Source of the DNA: Maricaulis maris
Lineage (GTDB): Bacteria; Pseudomonadota; Alphaproteobacteria; Caulobacterales; Maricaulaceae
Assembly (NCBI RefSeq): GCF_036322705.1
Contig: NZ_AP027270.1
Location: 1,489,501-1,553,500 of the forward strand
Direction of reading: 5' to 3'
Length of the DNA stretch: 64,000 bases
The notes under the pieces were generated by a model. That model had not been told where the DNA came from. It made no database searches and was given only the letters and a program-made list of their open reading frames with translations. Within the stretch, counting starts at the first letter, position 1. The number at the start of each line of letters is the position of its first letter. Positions 8,347 to 20,343 of this stretch are shown here, piece by piece. The position numbers and the translations under genes are program-made.

Positions 8347-9387
8347 TCAGACCTCCACCAGCACGTCGGTATAGAGCTCCGACGGATCCGGTTCGGGGCT
8401 GTCCTTGGCGAACTGGGCGGCCTCGTTGACGATAGCCTTGACGTCCTTGTCGATCGCCTTGAGCTCGTCCTCTGTGACCTGCTTGCCCTCGATGAGGCGC
8501 TTCTTGATGAGGTCGATCGGGTCGTGGTGCGAGCGGATGTCGTCGACTTCCTCGCGGGTGCGGTATTTCGCCGGGTCGGACATGGAATGGCCGCGATAGC
8601 GATAGGTGTTCATCTCGAGGATGAAGGGGCCATTGCCGTCGCGGGCATGCTTGACGGCCTTCTCGGCGGCGCGCTTGACGGCCTCGACGTCCATGCCGTC
8701 GACGGCCTCACCGGGGATACCGAAAGAAGCGCCGCGCTTGTGCAGATGGGTCTCCGACGACGCGCGCTTGACCGAGGTGCCCATGGCGTACTGATTGTTC
8801 TCGATCACATAGACGACCGGAAGGTTCCAGAGCTTGGCCATGTTGAAGCTCTCATAGACCTGGCCCTGATTGGCCGCGCCATCGCCGAAATAGGCGACCG
8901 AGATCTTGCCATTTCCCTTGTACCAGTCGGCGAAGCCGAGACCGGTGCCGAGCGCGACCTGGGCGCCGACAATGCCGTGACCGCCATAGAAATTCTTCTC
9001 GCGGCTGAACATGTGCATCGAGCCGCCCTTGCCGCGCGAATAGCCGCCCTCGCGGCCGGTCAGCTCGGCCATGACGCCCTTGGGGTCCATGCCGCAGGCC
9101 AGCATGTGCGCGTGGTCGCGATAGCCGGTGATCACCTGGTCGCCTTCCTCGAGTGCCGCCTGGATCCCGGTGACCACAGCCTCCTGGCCGATATAGAGGT
9201 GACAGAAGCCGGCGATCAGGCCCATGCCGTAAAGCTGGCCCGCCTTCTCCTCGAAACGGCGCATCATCAGCATCTCGCGATAATACTGAAGCAGCTCGTC
9301 TTTCCCGGCCGTGCCGGGGGCCACCGTCGTCGTCGACTTGGCGGCGGATTTCGAGGCGGTCGTCTTGCTTGTGCGCTTGCTAGCCAT
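8347..9387 (-). CDS. pdhA: Pyruvate dehydrogenase E1 alpha subunit
   Basis: 346 residues from the ATG at 9387 (MASKRTSKTT). The first 28 residues are a Lys/Ser/Thr/Ala-rich tail. The catalytic body starts with LLQYYREMLMMRRFEEK. The thiamine diphosphate motif GDG (168-170) to NN (197-198) is intact, and the region YRGHSMSDPAKYR near residue 265 corresponds to the regulatory-loop segment of E1 alpha. With PdhB it forms the E1 heterotetramer that decarboxylates pyruvate. The ribosome binding site is weak. This is the first gene of the pdh cluster; a possible promoter lies at 9438-9467. Confidence 0.97.
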   Translation of the reverse strand: MASKRTSKTTASKSAAKSTTTVAPGTAGKDELLQYYREMLMMRRFEEKAGQLYGMGLIAGFCHLYIGQEAVVTGIQAALEEGDQVITGYRDHAHMLACGMDPKGVMAELTGREGGYSRGKGGSMHMFSREKNFYGGHGIVGAQVALGTGLGFADWYKGNGKISVAYFGDGAANQGQVYESFNMAKLWNLPVVYVIENNQYAMGTSVKRASSETHLHKRGASFGIPGEAVDGMDVEAVKRAAEKAVKHARDGNGPFILEMNTYRYRGHSMSDPAKYRTREEVDDIRSHHDPIDLIKKRLIEGKQVTEDELKAIDKDVKAIVNEAAQFAKDSPEPDPSELYTDVLVEV

Positions 9388-9437
9388 TAATTCGCACGCG
9401 AAATAAACTGTTCGCGCTCCCATCTGACACTCATTGC

Positions 9438-9467
9438 CGCATAGCAGATGGTGCACCGCACGGGCAA
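9438..9467 (-). promoter_or_regulatory. Possible pdhA promoter
   Basis: On the minus strand TTGCCC is followed after 18 bases by TATGCG, about 50 bases upstream of the pdhA start. It is a plausible but weak sigma-70-type match; transcription of the pdh cluster must begin somewhere between ftsB and pdhA, or read through from ftsB. Confidence 0.3.
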
Positions 9468-9521
9468 GCGCGAAGCGGAAATACACTCAGATGGGGAAAG
9501 TCTGAAACCCGGCCGAATGGG

Positions 9522-9833
9522 CTAACGGCGGTCTTCCGGCTCGATCTCGACGATGAATTCGCGCGGGTGGGCGACGTTGAGGATGTCGCGGGCACGCTCC
9601 TCGACATAATCGAGGTCGAGGCTGTCGGAGCGCAGGCGGGACGCGGTGACCTCAAGCGCCCGGCGCTCGGCCTGGGCCATGGCCAGCTCGGCCTCGGCTT
9701 CGCTGATCTCGGTCTTCACCACAATCCAGTTGAGCACACCCTGCTCGCCCGTCAGCGCGTGATAGCCGAAATAGGCAATCGCGCCTGCGAGAAAAAGACT
9801 GGGAAGAATACGCTTGATCGCGTCCAATGCCAC
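9522..9833 (-). CDS. ftsB: Septum-formation initiator protein FtsB/DivIC family
   Basis: 103 residues from a GTG at 9833. One membrane segment at about 8-26 (ILPSLFLAGAIAYFGYHAL) is followed by a heptad-patterned coiled coil at about 40-70 (EISEAEAELAMAQAERRALE) and the LDxDxxEERARxxLN motif (LDLDYVEERARDILN) diagnostic for the family. FtsB links FtsL and FtsQ in the divisome at mid-cell. The order eno, ftsB, pdhA on one strand is common in alphaproteobacteria. Here a methyltransferase gene is inserted after eno. Confidence 0.9.
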   Translation of the reverse strand: MALDAIKRILPSLFLAGAIAYFGYHALTGEQGVLNWIVVKTEISEAEAELAMAQAERRALEVTASRLRSDSLDLDYVEERARDILNVAHPREFIVEIEPEDRR

Positions 9834-10011
9834 ACACCCTGCATCACCGGCTTTTGCAGCCTGTTCGATAGCGGTGATTCAACACGGTCAGGCTTTAAGA
9901 AGCATGAATCAGGGATTCAGGGACCGGTAATACAAGGGCCGGAATTGCGGCGCGATCGGCAGCGGGAAACGCCGTGCTTCGGACACCGCCACCATCCTGC
10001 AGACAAGCTCG

Positions 10012-10797
10012 CTACCGGGCGGGCTTCAGCGCGAGGGTCGCGAAACTCGTCGGCATGTAGCGATTGAGCGGTGTCGCTTCGTCCGACCAGTCATCCTCGT
10101 AGAATCCGGCGATCATCAGACCCGCCTCGATCTGGCCGCCGATCTGGGTCTCGAGACTATGGCTGAATTCCAGGGCTTCAAGCCGCTCGATACGGGCCTC
10201 GACGACAGGCTTTGGCAGATCCCGCGCGGCATCGAATGGCAAGCGGTGGCGGACCTGCAAGGCTCCACCACGTTCGATCTCATCATGATCAAACAGCCAG
10301 AAGTCCGGATTGACGAAGCCGGAGAGCAGGCGTCCGCCCGGCTTGAGACTGTCGGCGCACTGCCGCCAGACCGGGCCAAGCTCGGCGATAAAGAGGTTGG
10401 ATGCCGGATGGAAGATGAGGTCGAACTCACCGCTGACATGCTCCGACAATCGTGTCATGTCGGCCTCGATGACGGTCAATTCAAGTCCGTCACGATCAGC
10501 GACGAAGCTGTCCTTGGCCAATTGCGCTGAGGAGATATCCAGCACGGTCACATCGGCCCCGGCAGCGGCAAGCACCGGCGCCTGCTGGCCGCCGGAACCG
10601 GCCAGGCAGAGCACGCGTGCGCCCTCAATTGCGCCAAACCACGCGGGCGGAACCGCCTTGTTGGGTGTCAGGATGACGGACCATTCGCCGCGCCGGGCGG
10701 CCGCGATGACGTCCGGTCCGACCGGCTGGCACCAAGGGCTGTCCCCGCTGTCAGATTCGGCATTCCAGGAGGCCGCGTTGTGGTGGTGGATATCCAT
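10012..10797 (-). CDS. Class I SAM-dependent methyltransferase
   Basis: 261 residues from the ATG at 10797 (MDIHHHNAASWN). The Rossmann core begins with motif I VLCLAGSGGQQAPVLAAAG, followed by the acidic end of strand 2 (VTVLDIS) and a later FDLIFHPASNLFI strand 4, so S-adenosylmethionine binding is well supported. The acceptor is unknown. The N terminus (HNAASWNAES) is seen in a set of small-molecule methyltransferases. It follows the eno stop by 22 bases and has only a weak ribosome binding site, so it is probably cotranscribed with eno. Confidence 0.8.
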   Translation of the reverse strand: MDIHHHNAASWNAESDSGDSPWCQPVGPDVIAAARRGEWSVILTPNKAVPPAWFGAIEGARVLCLAGSGGQQAPVLAAAGADVTVLDISSAQLAKDSFVADRDGLELTVIEADMTRLSEHVSGEFDLIFHPASNLFIAELGPVWRQCADSLKPGGRLLSGFVNPDFWLFDHDEIERGGALQVRHRLPFDAARDLPKPVVEARIERLEALEFSHSLETQIGGQIEAGLMIAGFYEDDWSDEATPLNRYMPTSFATLALKPAR

Positions 10798-10819
10798 TCC
10801 GGCGCCGCTGACTGCGTCT

Positions 10820-12127
<1,308 letters not shown>

Positions 12128-12303
12128 TCATAACCAAGGCTGGCCGGGACGCAAGCCCGCGGGTGCGGGCAAACCGGCTTGTTAACGCGAACACCCGAAA
12201 TAAGTGCGGTTAATGGGGTACGGACCCAGTTGCTCCGCGCTTGACCCCTGCCCCACTCGCCTGAAGACTGCCGGACTTCGACCCGACAACCCAGAGCGTT
12301 TGC

Positions 12304-12726
12304 GTGAAGCCTGTCTTTTCTGTCTCACCCCTTCGTTTGGGGTTGTTTCTCCTGAGCACCGCCAGCAGCGCCACAATTACCGTGTGGTTCGCGACCAGCG
12401 ATGGACAGAGGTTAAAGCTCGTCTTGGGCTATCTCGTTTTCTGCGGTCTCTATCTGGGCTTCTCACGCGTCTCGAGCTACGAGCGCGAACACTGGGACCA
12501 TGTCCAGCGCAAAGCCCGGCGCGAACTGAGATTCCTGGTCGGCTTCCAGCACTTGATCACGCTCTGGATCGCTTTCGTCGCGTGGATTGCCACAGCCTTT
12601 CTGCAACCCGTCGAGATTGCGTCGCTGGTAACAGCGTTCAACCTGGTCGCCGCGCACTTTTTCGTCGATGCCCTGATCCGCAGCAATCGCGCGATCGGAC
12701 ACCATGCCGGCCCGGTCGACTCCTAG
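12304..12726 (+). CDS. Small integral membrane protein, unknown function
   Basis: 140 residues from a GTG at 12304. There are four likely membrane segments, about 10-30, 38-55, 80-99 and 104-122, with a basic cytosolic loop of about 15 residues ([15 protein letters not shown]). No family is recognised. Its stop codon TAG shares CTAG with the convergent fhs stop. The ribosome binding site is weak, but the clean hydrophobic pattern and the exact end-to-end fit with fhs favour a real gene. Confidence 0.5.
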   Translation: MKPVFSVSPLRLGLFLLSTASSATITVWFATSDGQRLKLVLGYLVFCGLYLGFSRVSSYEREHWDHVQRKARRELRFLVGFQHLITLWIAFVAWIATAFLQPVEIASLVTAFNLVAAHFFVDALIRSNRAIGHHAGPVDS

Positions 12727-14393
12727 AACAACCCCTCCACTTCACCGGCCTTGTTGAGATGGATATCCAGCGCCGCCGGATGTCGTGGCAGACCGGGCAT
12801 GGTCATGATCGAACCGCAGACCGCGACCACGAAGCCGGCCCCGGCTGACAGACGCACTTCGCGGACCGGCAGGTCGAATGCGTCCGGTGCCCCGATCAGG
12901 GCCGGGTCGGCGGAGAAGGAATACTGGGTCTTGGCCATGCAGACCGGCAGATGCCCGAAACCGGTGGCCTGCCACTGGTCGAGTTGGCGGCGGGCGGCGG
13001 GTTCGAAGCTGACAGAGCCGGCGCCATAGATCGAGCGGGCCACGGTTTCGATCTTCTCGACCAGCGGCACATCATCGCCATAGAGCGGCGCAAACCGGCT
13101 CGCGCCGTCGTCCACAAGCGCGCTGACGGCCTCGGCGAGCTTTTCCGCGCCCTTGCCACCCTCACCCCAATGCGTCGCCAGCACAGCCTTGACGCCGCGC
13201 GCTTCGCAGAAGGCTTCGACGGCAGACCGTTCGGCTTCGGTATCGGCGGTGAAATGATTGATCGCCACGACGACCGGCACACCGAACCGGCCCATATTGT
13301 CGATATGCCGGCCCAGATTGGCGCAGCCCGCCTCGACGGCGGCGACATTCTCGCTGCCCAGCTGATCCTTCGGGACCCCGCCATTCATCTTGAGCGCCCG
13401 GATCGTGGCGACCAGGACCGCCGCTGAGGGTTCCAGCCCGCCCTTGCGGCACTTGATGTCGAAGAATTTCTCGGCGCCCAGATCGGCCCCGAAGCCAGCC
13501 TCCGTGACCACATAATCGGCCAGGCGCAGGGCCGTGTCGGTGGCGACCAGCGTATTGCAGCCATGGGCGATATTGGCGAAGGGGCCGCCATGAACGAAGG
13601 TCGGCGTGTGTTCCAGCGTCTGCACGAGATTGGGCTGGAAGGCGTCCTTGAGGAGGACCGTCATCGCGCCCTGGGCGCCAAGATCACGCGCCGTGACCAG
13701 GGATCGGTCCGCGCGCTCACCGACCACGATAGCGCCGAGGCGCTGCTCCAGATCGTCGAGATCGCGGGCGAGGCAGAGAATCGCCATCACCTCGGAGGCG
13801 ACCGTGATATCAAAACCGGCTTCGCGCGGTGTCCCGTGAGCGGCTCCGCCCAGACCGGTGACGATATTGCGCAGCGAGCGGTCATTCATGTCGAGCACAC
13901 GGCGCAGGGCGATGCGGCGGCTGTCGAGCCCCTGCTCATTGCCCCATTGGACATGATTGTCGACCAGCGCGGCGAGCAGGTTGTGAGCCGAGGTGATGGC
14001 GTGGAAATCACCCGTGAAATGGAGGTTGATATCCTCCATCGGTACAACCTGCGCCAGACCGCCGCCGGCCGCCCCGCCCTTCATGCCGAAGCACGGACCC
14101 AGCGAGGGCTCGCGCAGGCAGATCGCGACCTTCTTGCCGATCCGTGCCAGACCGTCGCCCAACCCGACCGTGGTGGTGGTCTTGCCTTCACCCGCCGGTG
14201 TCGGGCTGATCGCGGTGACCAGGATCAGCTTGCCGCGCGGCCGGTCGGCCAGGGATGCGATGAATTCACCCGACAGCTTGGCCTTGGTGCGGCCATAGGG
14301 AATCAGCGCCTCATCCGGGATATCGAGCCTAGCGGCAATCTCGGTCATCGACTTGAGCGTCGCGGCGCGGGCAATCTCGATATCGCTGGTCAT
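12723..14393 (-). CDS. fhs: Formate--tetrahydrofolate ligase
   Basis: 556 residues, full length. It makes 10-formyl-THF from formate, THF and ATP in the cytosol, feeding one-carbon units to purine and initiator-tRNA formylation. The P-loop [13 protein letters not shown] lies at about residues 65-77. Other conserved blocks are [51 protein letters not shown] and a C-terminal [11 protein letters not shown]. The gene is monocistronic, convergent with the small membrane-protein gene and divergent from nothing obvious; about 120 bases upstream lies the rpmF terminator. Confidence 0.98.
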   Translation of the reverse strand: MTSDIEIARAATLKSMTEIAARLDIPDEALIPYGRTKAKLSGEFIASLADRPRGKLILVTAISPTPAGEGKTTTTVGLGDGLARIGKKVAICLREPSLGPCFGMKGGAAGGGLAQVVPMEDINLHFTGDFHAITSAHNLLAALVDNHVQWGNEQGLDSRRIALRRVLDMNDRSLRNIVTGLGGAAHGTPREAGFDITVASEVMAILCLARDLDDLEQRLGAIVVGERADRSLVTARDLGAQGAMTVLLKDAFQPNLVQTLEHTPTFVHGGPFANIAHGCNTLVATDTALRLADYVVTEAGFGADLGAEKFFDIKCRKGGLEPSAAVLVATIRALKMNGGVPKDQLGSENVAAVEAGCANLGRHIDNMGRFGVPVVVAINHFTADTEAERSAVEAFCEARGVKAVLATHWGEGGKGAEKLAEAVSALVDDGASRFAPLYGDDVPLVEKIETVARSIYGAGSVSFEPAARRQLDQWQATGFGHLPVCMAKTQYSFSADPALIGAPDAFDLPVREVRLSAGAGFVVAVCGSIMTMPGLPRHPAALDIHLNKAGEVEGLF

Positions 14394-14510
14394 GGCAATT
14401 CCTGTGGTTTGGCCGTTAAGGCCGACGATCCTGTTTGGCCGTGGAAACTGGCGCGCCGGGTCGGACTGTCGAGGCTTGTCCCGGGGCCAGACGCAGCCCG
14501 GCTATCCGGC

Positions 14511-14550
14511 AAAGAAAAACGCGCCGGGCAATGACCTGGCGCGTTTTCTT
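14511..14550 (-). terminator. Rho-independent terminator after rpmF
   Basis: An eight-base stem AACGCGCC/GGCGCGTT (14518-14525 and 14538-14545) with a 12-base loop. Read on the minus strand it is followed by TTTTTCTTT, the expected U-run for termination of rpmF transcription; the plus strand also ends in TTTTCTT, so it may work both ways. Confidence 0.75.
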
Positions 14551-14590
14551 GTCAGCGGGTCGACCGGCGGACCGGTCAGCCGGGAACGAC

Positions 14591-14773
14591 TCAGTCGTCC
14601 TTCGGCTCGAGGATCTGGCGACCGCGATACATGCCCGACTTCAGGTCGACATGGTGCGGACGGCGCAGCTCACCGCTGTCCTTGTCTTCGATGTAGACGG
14701 GAGCCGACAGTTTGTCGTGAGAACGGCGCATGCCGCGTTTGCTCGGCGTCGTTTTTCTTTTAGGGACGGCCAT
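14591..14773 (-). CDS. rpmF: 50S ribosomal protein L32
   Basis: 60 residues beginning [20 protein letters not shown], the classical bL32 N terminus, followed by the short basic body. This version lacks the CxxC/CxxxC zinc ligands, as in many proteobacteria. It has a good upstream promoter (14836-14864) and a strong terminator immediately downstream, so it appears to be a single-gene transcript rather than part of the rpmF-plsX-fabH operon seen in other groups. Confidence 0.97.
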   Translation of the reverse strand: MAVPKRKTTPSKRGMRRSHDKLSAPVYIEDKDSGELRRPHHVDLKSGMYRGRQILEPKDD

Positions 14774-14835
14774 GAGCCTCTCCAGCGCTATGAATCAGTG
14801 GTCGGGACAGCGTTCGCTATCCTTTCGAGCCGCGC

Positions 14836-14864
14836 CGTATACAGGCTTAATCGGAGCGGTGCAA
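14836..14864 (-). promoter_or_regulatory. rpmF promoter
   Basis: On the minus strand TTGCAC and TATACG are separated by exactly 17 bases, with the start codon of rpmF about 60 bases downstream. It is a good sigma-70-type match in the only place where an rpmF promoter could be. Confidence 0.6.
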
Positions 14865-14874
14865 GCATGACGCA

Positions 14875-14891
14875 CGGCCTGATGCAGGCCG
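14875..14891 (-). terminator. Hairpin downstream of the GIN-domain gene
   Basis: CGGCCTG and CAGGCCG form a seven-base perfect stem with a three-base loop, 15 bases after the stop codon at 14906. There is no U-run, so it may be a weak terminator or RNA 3'-end stabiliser rather than a canonical intrinsic terminator. Confidence 0.35.
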
Positions 14892-14905
14892 CAAGGCCAA
14901 ATGGA

Positions 14906-15559
14906 TCAGCCGCCGCTCGAATGGCTGACCGATCCGCCCATGGCGCTTCTGGAATGGCGCACCGGCGGATTGCCAAGGATCCGGATCGACGCGCCCATGC
15001 TGGCAGAGGAATCCGCCGCGTCGGTGGCATGGGCAGCAACCGAGGCTCCGGTCGAGGCATCAACCTCGATTCGCGCACAGACCAGTTCGCCGGCCCGCAG
15101 CGACGTACCCGTCGAGGCTTCGATCTCGAGCGATCCGCAAACGCCGCTCAGCCGTACCGACGCGCCGGTCGCCGAGTCGATTTCCAGATCATCACTGTCA
15201 ATGTTCCGAGCTTCGGCGCTGATGCCGCGACCGAAGGCCAGCTTGCTGATCTCCGGCAGGGTGACATGGACCACGACATCGAGATCATGACGACGCGAGA
15301 ACAGACCGCTGTGCTGGTCGATCTCCAGGCGGCGTCCATCCACTTCGGTCTCGATCTTGTCGAAATCATCGGCGTCACCGACCAGCTCGACGGAGAAGGT
15401 GTCGCCCTGCACGATCACGAGTTCGAAGCCGCCATTGGCATCGATCCGGTCGAATCCGGTGAGGTTGCGGCTCTCACTGTCCTGGGCGAAGCCCGGTGCG
15501 GTTAACGCAAGTGCGGCAAGTGCGGCGCCGGCCAGTTGGGTGATGCGGTGATCGCGCAT
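14906..15559 (-). CDS. Exported GIN-domain (DUF2807) protein
   Basis: 217 residues from the ATG at 15559, with AGGAGA six bases upstream. Residues 1-25 form a signal peptide (ITQLAGAALAALALTAPGFAQ, cleavage after AFAQ-like GFAQ). The mature part is the auto-transporter-adhesin-like GIN fold: FDRIDANGGFELVIVQGD, then repeated short beta rungs such as LEIDSATGASVRLSG, LEIEASTGTSLRAG and IEVDASTGASVAAH, each about 20 residues. Such proteins are periplasmic or outer-membrane associated and lack an established function. The gene is divergent from the PLP decarboxylase. Confidence 0.8.
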   Translation of the reverse strand: MRDHRITQLAGAALAALALTAPGFAQDSESRNLTGFDRIDANGGFELVIVQGDTFSVELVGDADDFDKIETEVDGRRLEIDQHSGLFSRRHDLDVVVHVTLPEISKLAFGRGISAEARNIDSDDLEIDSATGASVRLSGVCGSLEIEASTGTSLRAGELVCARIEVDASTGASVAAHATDAADSSASMGASIRILGNPPVRHSRSAMGGSVSHSSGG

Positions 15560-15676
15560 GTCAAATCTCCTGTGTCCCTGCCGATAGGATAACGGCCTTT
15601 CCTCCCAGATGCGTGTGACAAGTGGTTTAGATGCGTCGGCGCTGTAAAACGGGGACAAGTTAGGCAGGAGCCGGTC

Positions 15677-17065
15677 ATGACACTCGAGGATTTCCGTAAC
15701 TGGTCACGCCGGATTGCCGACTGGTCGGCGACTTATCTGGACGGTTTGCGCGACCGGCCGGTTCGGGCGCAGACAGCGCCGGGCGAGGTGTTCGATGCCC
15801 TGCCCGCCACGCCGCCCGAGGATGCCACCTCGATGGAGACGATCTTCGCCGATTTCGAGCGTCTGGTGCCCGACGCCATGACCCATTGGCAGCACCCGCG
15901 CTTTTTCGCCTATTTCCCCGCCAACGCAGCGCCGGCCTCGATGCTCGCCGAACAGCTTGTCACCACCATGGCGGCGCAATGCATGCTCTGGCAGACCTCG
16001 CCGGCAGCGACCGAGATGGAAACCCGCATGATCGACTGGCTGCGCCAGGCGGTCGGCCTGCCCGAGGGCTGGCGCGGGGTGATCCAGGACAGCGCCTCCT
16101 CGGCCACGCTCTCCGCCGTCATGACGATGCGCGAGCGAGCCCTGGACTGGCGCGGCATCCGCTCCGGTCTGGCCGGTGAGGCCGCGCCGCGAATCTATGC
16201 CTCGGCGCAGACCCATTCCTCGGTCGACAAGGCGTGCTGGGTCGCCGGTATTGGTCAGGACAATCTGGTCAAGATCGCCACCGACAGCGATTACGGCATG
16301 GACCCGGCTGCCCTGCGCGCCGCCATTGCCGCCGACCGCGCCGCCGGACACCTGCCCGCCGGTGTCGTGCTGTGTGTCGGCGGCACCGCCATCGGCGCCA
16401 GCGACCCTGTAGCGGCCATTCTCGCCATCGCGCAGGAGGAAGGCCTCTACACCCATATCGACGCGGCCTGGGCCGGCTCGGCGATGATCTGCCCGGAGCT
16501 GCGCCACATCTGGGCCGGGGCCGAGCGGGCCGACAGTATCGTCTTCAATCCGCATAAATGGCTCGGCGCCCAGTTCGACTGTTCGGTGCAATTCCTGAAG
16601 GACCCAACCGACCAGCTCAAATCCCTCACCCTGCGGCCGGATTATCTGGAAACGCCGGGCATGGAGGATGCGGTCAATTACTCCGAATGGACCATCCCGC
16701 TCGGCCGCCGCTTCCGGGCGCTGAAACTCTGGTTCCTGATCCGTGCCTACGGGCTGGAGGGCCTGCGCACCCGCATCCGCAACCATATCGCCTGGTCAAA
16801 CGAGGCCTGCGAGGCGATTCGCGCCCGGCCCGGCCTTCAGATTGTCACCGAGCCCCGTTTCAGCCTGTTCAGCTTTGCCTGCACGGCTGGCGACGAGGCT
16901 ACCGCGGACCTGCTCGAACGCATCAACACGGACGGCCGCACCTACCTCACCCAGACCCGCCATGACGGCCGCTATGTGATCCGCTTCCAGGTCGGGCAGT
17001 TTGACTGCACGCGGGGCGATGTGATGGAGGCTGTGGGCGTAATCGGCGAGCTGGCAGGCGGCTGA
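15677..17065 (+). CDS. PLP-dependent group II decarboxylase (aromatic-L-amino-acid decarboxylase family)
   Basis: 462 residues, with GGCAGGAG eight bases before the ATG. The fold-type I landmarks are present: the PLP-ring-stacking region QTHSSVDKACWVAGIG, the aspartate in YTHIDAAWAGSAM, and the Schiff-base K294 in NPHKWLG. The N terminus (MTHWQHPRFFAYFPAN) matches the Aro/DOPA/tryptophan decarboxylase family, not glutamate decarboxylase. The substrate is likely an aromatic amino acid, but specificity cannot be read from sequence alone. The gene is convergent with pyrG; a short GC hairpin (17089-17104) lies between them. Confidence 0.85.
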   Translation: MTLEDFRNWSRRIADWSATYLDGLRDRPVRAQTAPGEVFDALPATPPEDATSMETIFADFERLVPDAMTHWQHPRFFAYFPANAAPASMLAEQLVTTMAAQCMLWQTSPAATEMETRMIDWLRQAVGLPEGWRGVIQDSASSATLSAVMTMRERALDWRGIRSGLAGEAAPRIYASAQTHSSVDKACWVAGIGQDNLVKIATDSDYGMDPAALRAAIAADRAAGHLPAGVVLCVGGTAIGASDPVAAILAIAQEEGLYTHIDAAWAGSAMICPELRHIWAGAERADSIVFNPHKWLGAQFDCSVQFLKDPTDQLKSLTLRPDYLETPGMEDAVNYSEWTIPLGRRFRALKLWFLIRAYGLEGLRTRIRNHIAWSNEACEAIRARPGLQIVTEPRFSLFSFACTAGDEATADLLERINTDGRTYLTQTRHDGRYVIRFQVGQFDCTRGDVMEAVGVIGELAGG

Positions 17066-17108
17066 GACGGTTTTCCACAGCTGGCAGGGAGGGGAAGGCC
17101 CCTCGCCC

Positions 17109-18812
<1,704 letters not shown>

Positions 18813-19136
18813 CTAGCCGTCCGTCGGCACCGGAGCGCCCGTATCCTCTTGTTCGATAACGCCGGTCGCCGGGTTGTCGATTTCAGTGTCGAACACGCTG
18901 CTTCCGTCCGCCGAGATACCGGTCAGGATGGCGAGCAGGATCGAATTGCCGATGAAGACCGCGGCCAGAATCATGGTTGTGCGGGTCAGGATATTGGCCG
19001 CGCCGCGACCGGACATCATGCCGCCGCCACCGCCGCCGCCGATACCCAGAGCCCCGCCTTCCGATCGCTGCAGCAGGATAACGCCAATGAGACCAAGGGC
19101 GACCAGAAGCTGGATGATCAAAAGGACTGTGGTCAT
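18813..19136 (-). CDS. secG: Protein translocase subunit SecG
   Basis: 107 residues from the ATG at 19136 (MTTVLLIIQLL); an ATG four codons upstream at 19148 is an equally possible start. Two membrane helices (about 3-21 and 52-72) flank the characteristic loop LLQRSEGGALGIGGGGGGG. The C-terminal tail is acidic. SecG assists SecYEG-mediated export in the inner membrane. The gene lies 89 bases downstream of the receiver-like gene and upstream of pyrG; a run of T residues after its stop (minus strand, about 18801) with only a four-base stem is a poor terminator. Confidence 0.93.
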   Translation of the reverse strand: MTTVLLIIQLLVALGLIGVILLQRSEGGALGIGGGGGGGMMSGRGAANILTRTTMILAAVFIGNSILLAILTGISADGSSVFDTEIDNPATGVIEQEDTGAPVPTDG

Positions 19137-19225
19137 GAATACCGCCATAAGCCGGGCCGGACCGCCGGATTGGCGGCTCGACCAGTGATATAAGGAGTTT
19201 CCGGTGCGATGCCAGCACCGCCCGG

Positions 19226-20272
19226 TCACATCGCGGCGCGTTTTATCTCAGGTGACCCGGCTTGGCCAGCATCGTCTGCGGTTTCCCCTGCGCCCGCCTC
19301 GGCGGCAAGCTGGGCCGTGCGCTTGTTGGCTTCGGCCCGCGCCTGCAGGCGCTTGCGCAGATTGGAAACGGTGCGGCCGATCTCGTCCTTCGAGCGTTCG
19401 ATCGTGTCGCCATTGGCAAAGGCCGCATAGGTGCCCATGGCCAGCTCCTTGACCAGTTTCAGCGTCCCGGGCTCGGCATTGCGGCCATCACCGAGCTGTT
19501 CGATCTGATCGATCAGCGCGGCGGCGACCTCGGCGGCTTCGCGGCGGCGGGCGCGTAGCACATGCGCGCGCAATTCCCGGGCCGAGCGCTGCAGGTCCTT
19601 GACGTCAAGGGCGACGGGGACCTTGCCCTCTTTCGTCTGCGAGGCTTCGAGCTCGACCGTGATCACGATCCGCATGGCCACGCGGCGCACACGCTCGGTG
19701 GTGACAGCCTCGCGCGCCTCATTGACCCATTGCTGGCCGTTGCTGAGCGCTTCCTCGTCATTTTCGACCATGGCCTTGAGAAAATTCGGCACGGTGATCG
19801 GCTGCGCATCGGTCGAGCGCCCGGGATCCTTGCGCCGGTCGGGGCCGATATAATCGGAGGTGACGATGAAGTCCTTGCGTCCCTTGATCAGCGTCTTCAC
19901 GCGCTCCTCGGCGAACATGGTCGAGAACGGACGCACGATGACATCGTCCGCGCCGCATTCGATCGCCTTGCGGATATGACCGGTATCGCGGCTCCAGGTA
20001 GTCAGCAGCATCACGACAAAGGGATTGCCGCCGACCTCCCCGCGCCGCACCGCACGGACCAGGTTGAAGATCTCGGCATCGGTTGCGCTGGATTCGGCAA
20101 CGATCAGGGTCGGCGCACTGTCGGCGATTCCGCTCTTGAAATCTTCCAGCGAGGAAACGCACTCGATCTTGCGAAAGCCGATTTCGAACAAGGCATAGCG
20201 CGTCGTGCGCTGATTCACGTGTATCGGATCGAACAACAGGACGGAGGCCCGGGCGTAGTCGGTATCGGCCAT
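19226..20272 (-). CDS. Degenerate receiver-domain (CheY-like) protein with helical C-terminal region
   Basis: 348 residues from the ATG at 20272 (MADTDYARASVLLFD). Residues 8-125 have the receiver fold: acidic D15, T91 and the RPF motif are recognisable, but the phosphoacceptor position is Glu (E60 in LIVAESSATD) and the conserved Lys is Arg (R114). Canonical phosphorylation is therefore unlikely, and the Glu may mimic the active state. Residues about 160-340 are strongly helical and charged (LRAHVLRARRREAAEVAAAL, RTVSNLRKRLQARAEANKR), with no DNA-binding domain seen. It is located between tpiA and secG. The function is unknown; it may be a scaffold or adaptor in a signalling pathway. Confidence 0.75.
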   Translation of the reverse strand: MADTDYARASVLLFDPIHVNQRTTRYALFEIGFRKIECVSSLEDFKSGIADSAPTLIVAESSATDAEIFNLVRAVRRGEVGGNPFVVMLLTTWSRDTGHIRKAIECGADDVIVRPFSTMFAEERVKTLIKGRKDFIVTSDYIGPDRRKDPGRSTDAQPITVPNFLKAMVENDEEALSNGQQWVNEAREAVTTERVRRVAMRIVITVELEASQTKEGKVPVALDVKDLQRSARELRAHVLRARRREAAEVAAALIDQIEQLGDGRNAEPGTLKLVKELAMGTYAAFANGDTIERSKDEIGRTVSNLRKRLQARAEANKRTAQLAAEAGAGETADDAGQAGSPEIKRAAM

Positions 20273-20343
20273 ACTCGGATCGGCTCCAAAGCAGCTAGAC
20301 AAAACTTAGCCTTGGACCCTGACGCAAATAAGTTTCGATCCGC

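Noticed and set aside
12181-12215. TTAAC and TTAAT near the eno promoter as a CtrA site
   Set aside because: The two TTAA half-sites are about 28 bases apart, not seven, so the operator geometry is missing.
17089-17104. GAGGGG/CCCCTC hairpin between the PLP decarboxylase and pyrG as a terminator
   Set aside because: Only six base pairs and no U-run on either strand; too weak to list as a terminator.
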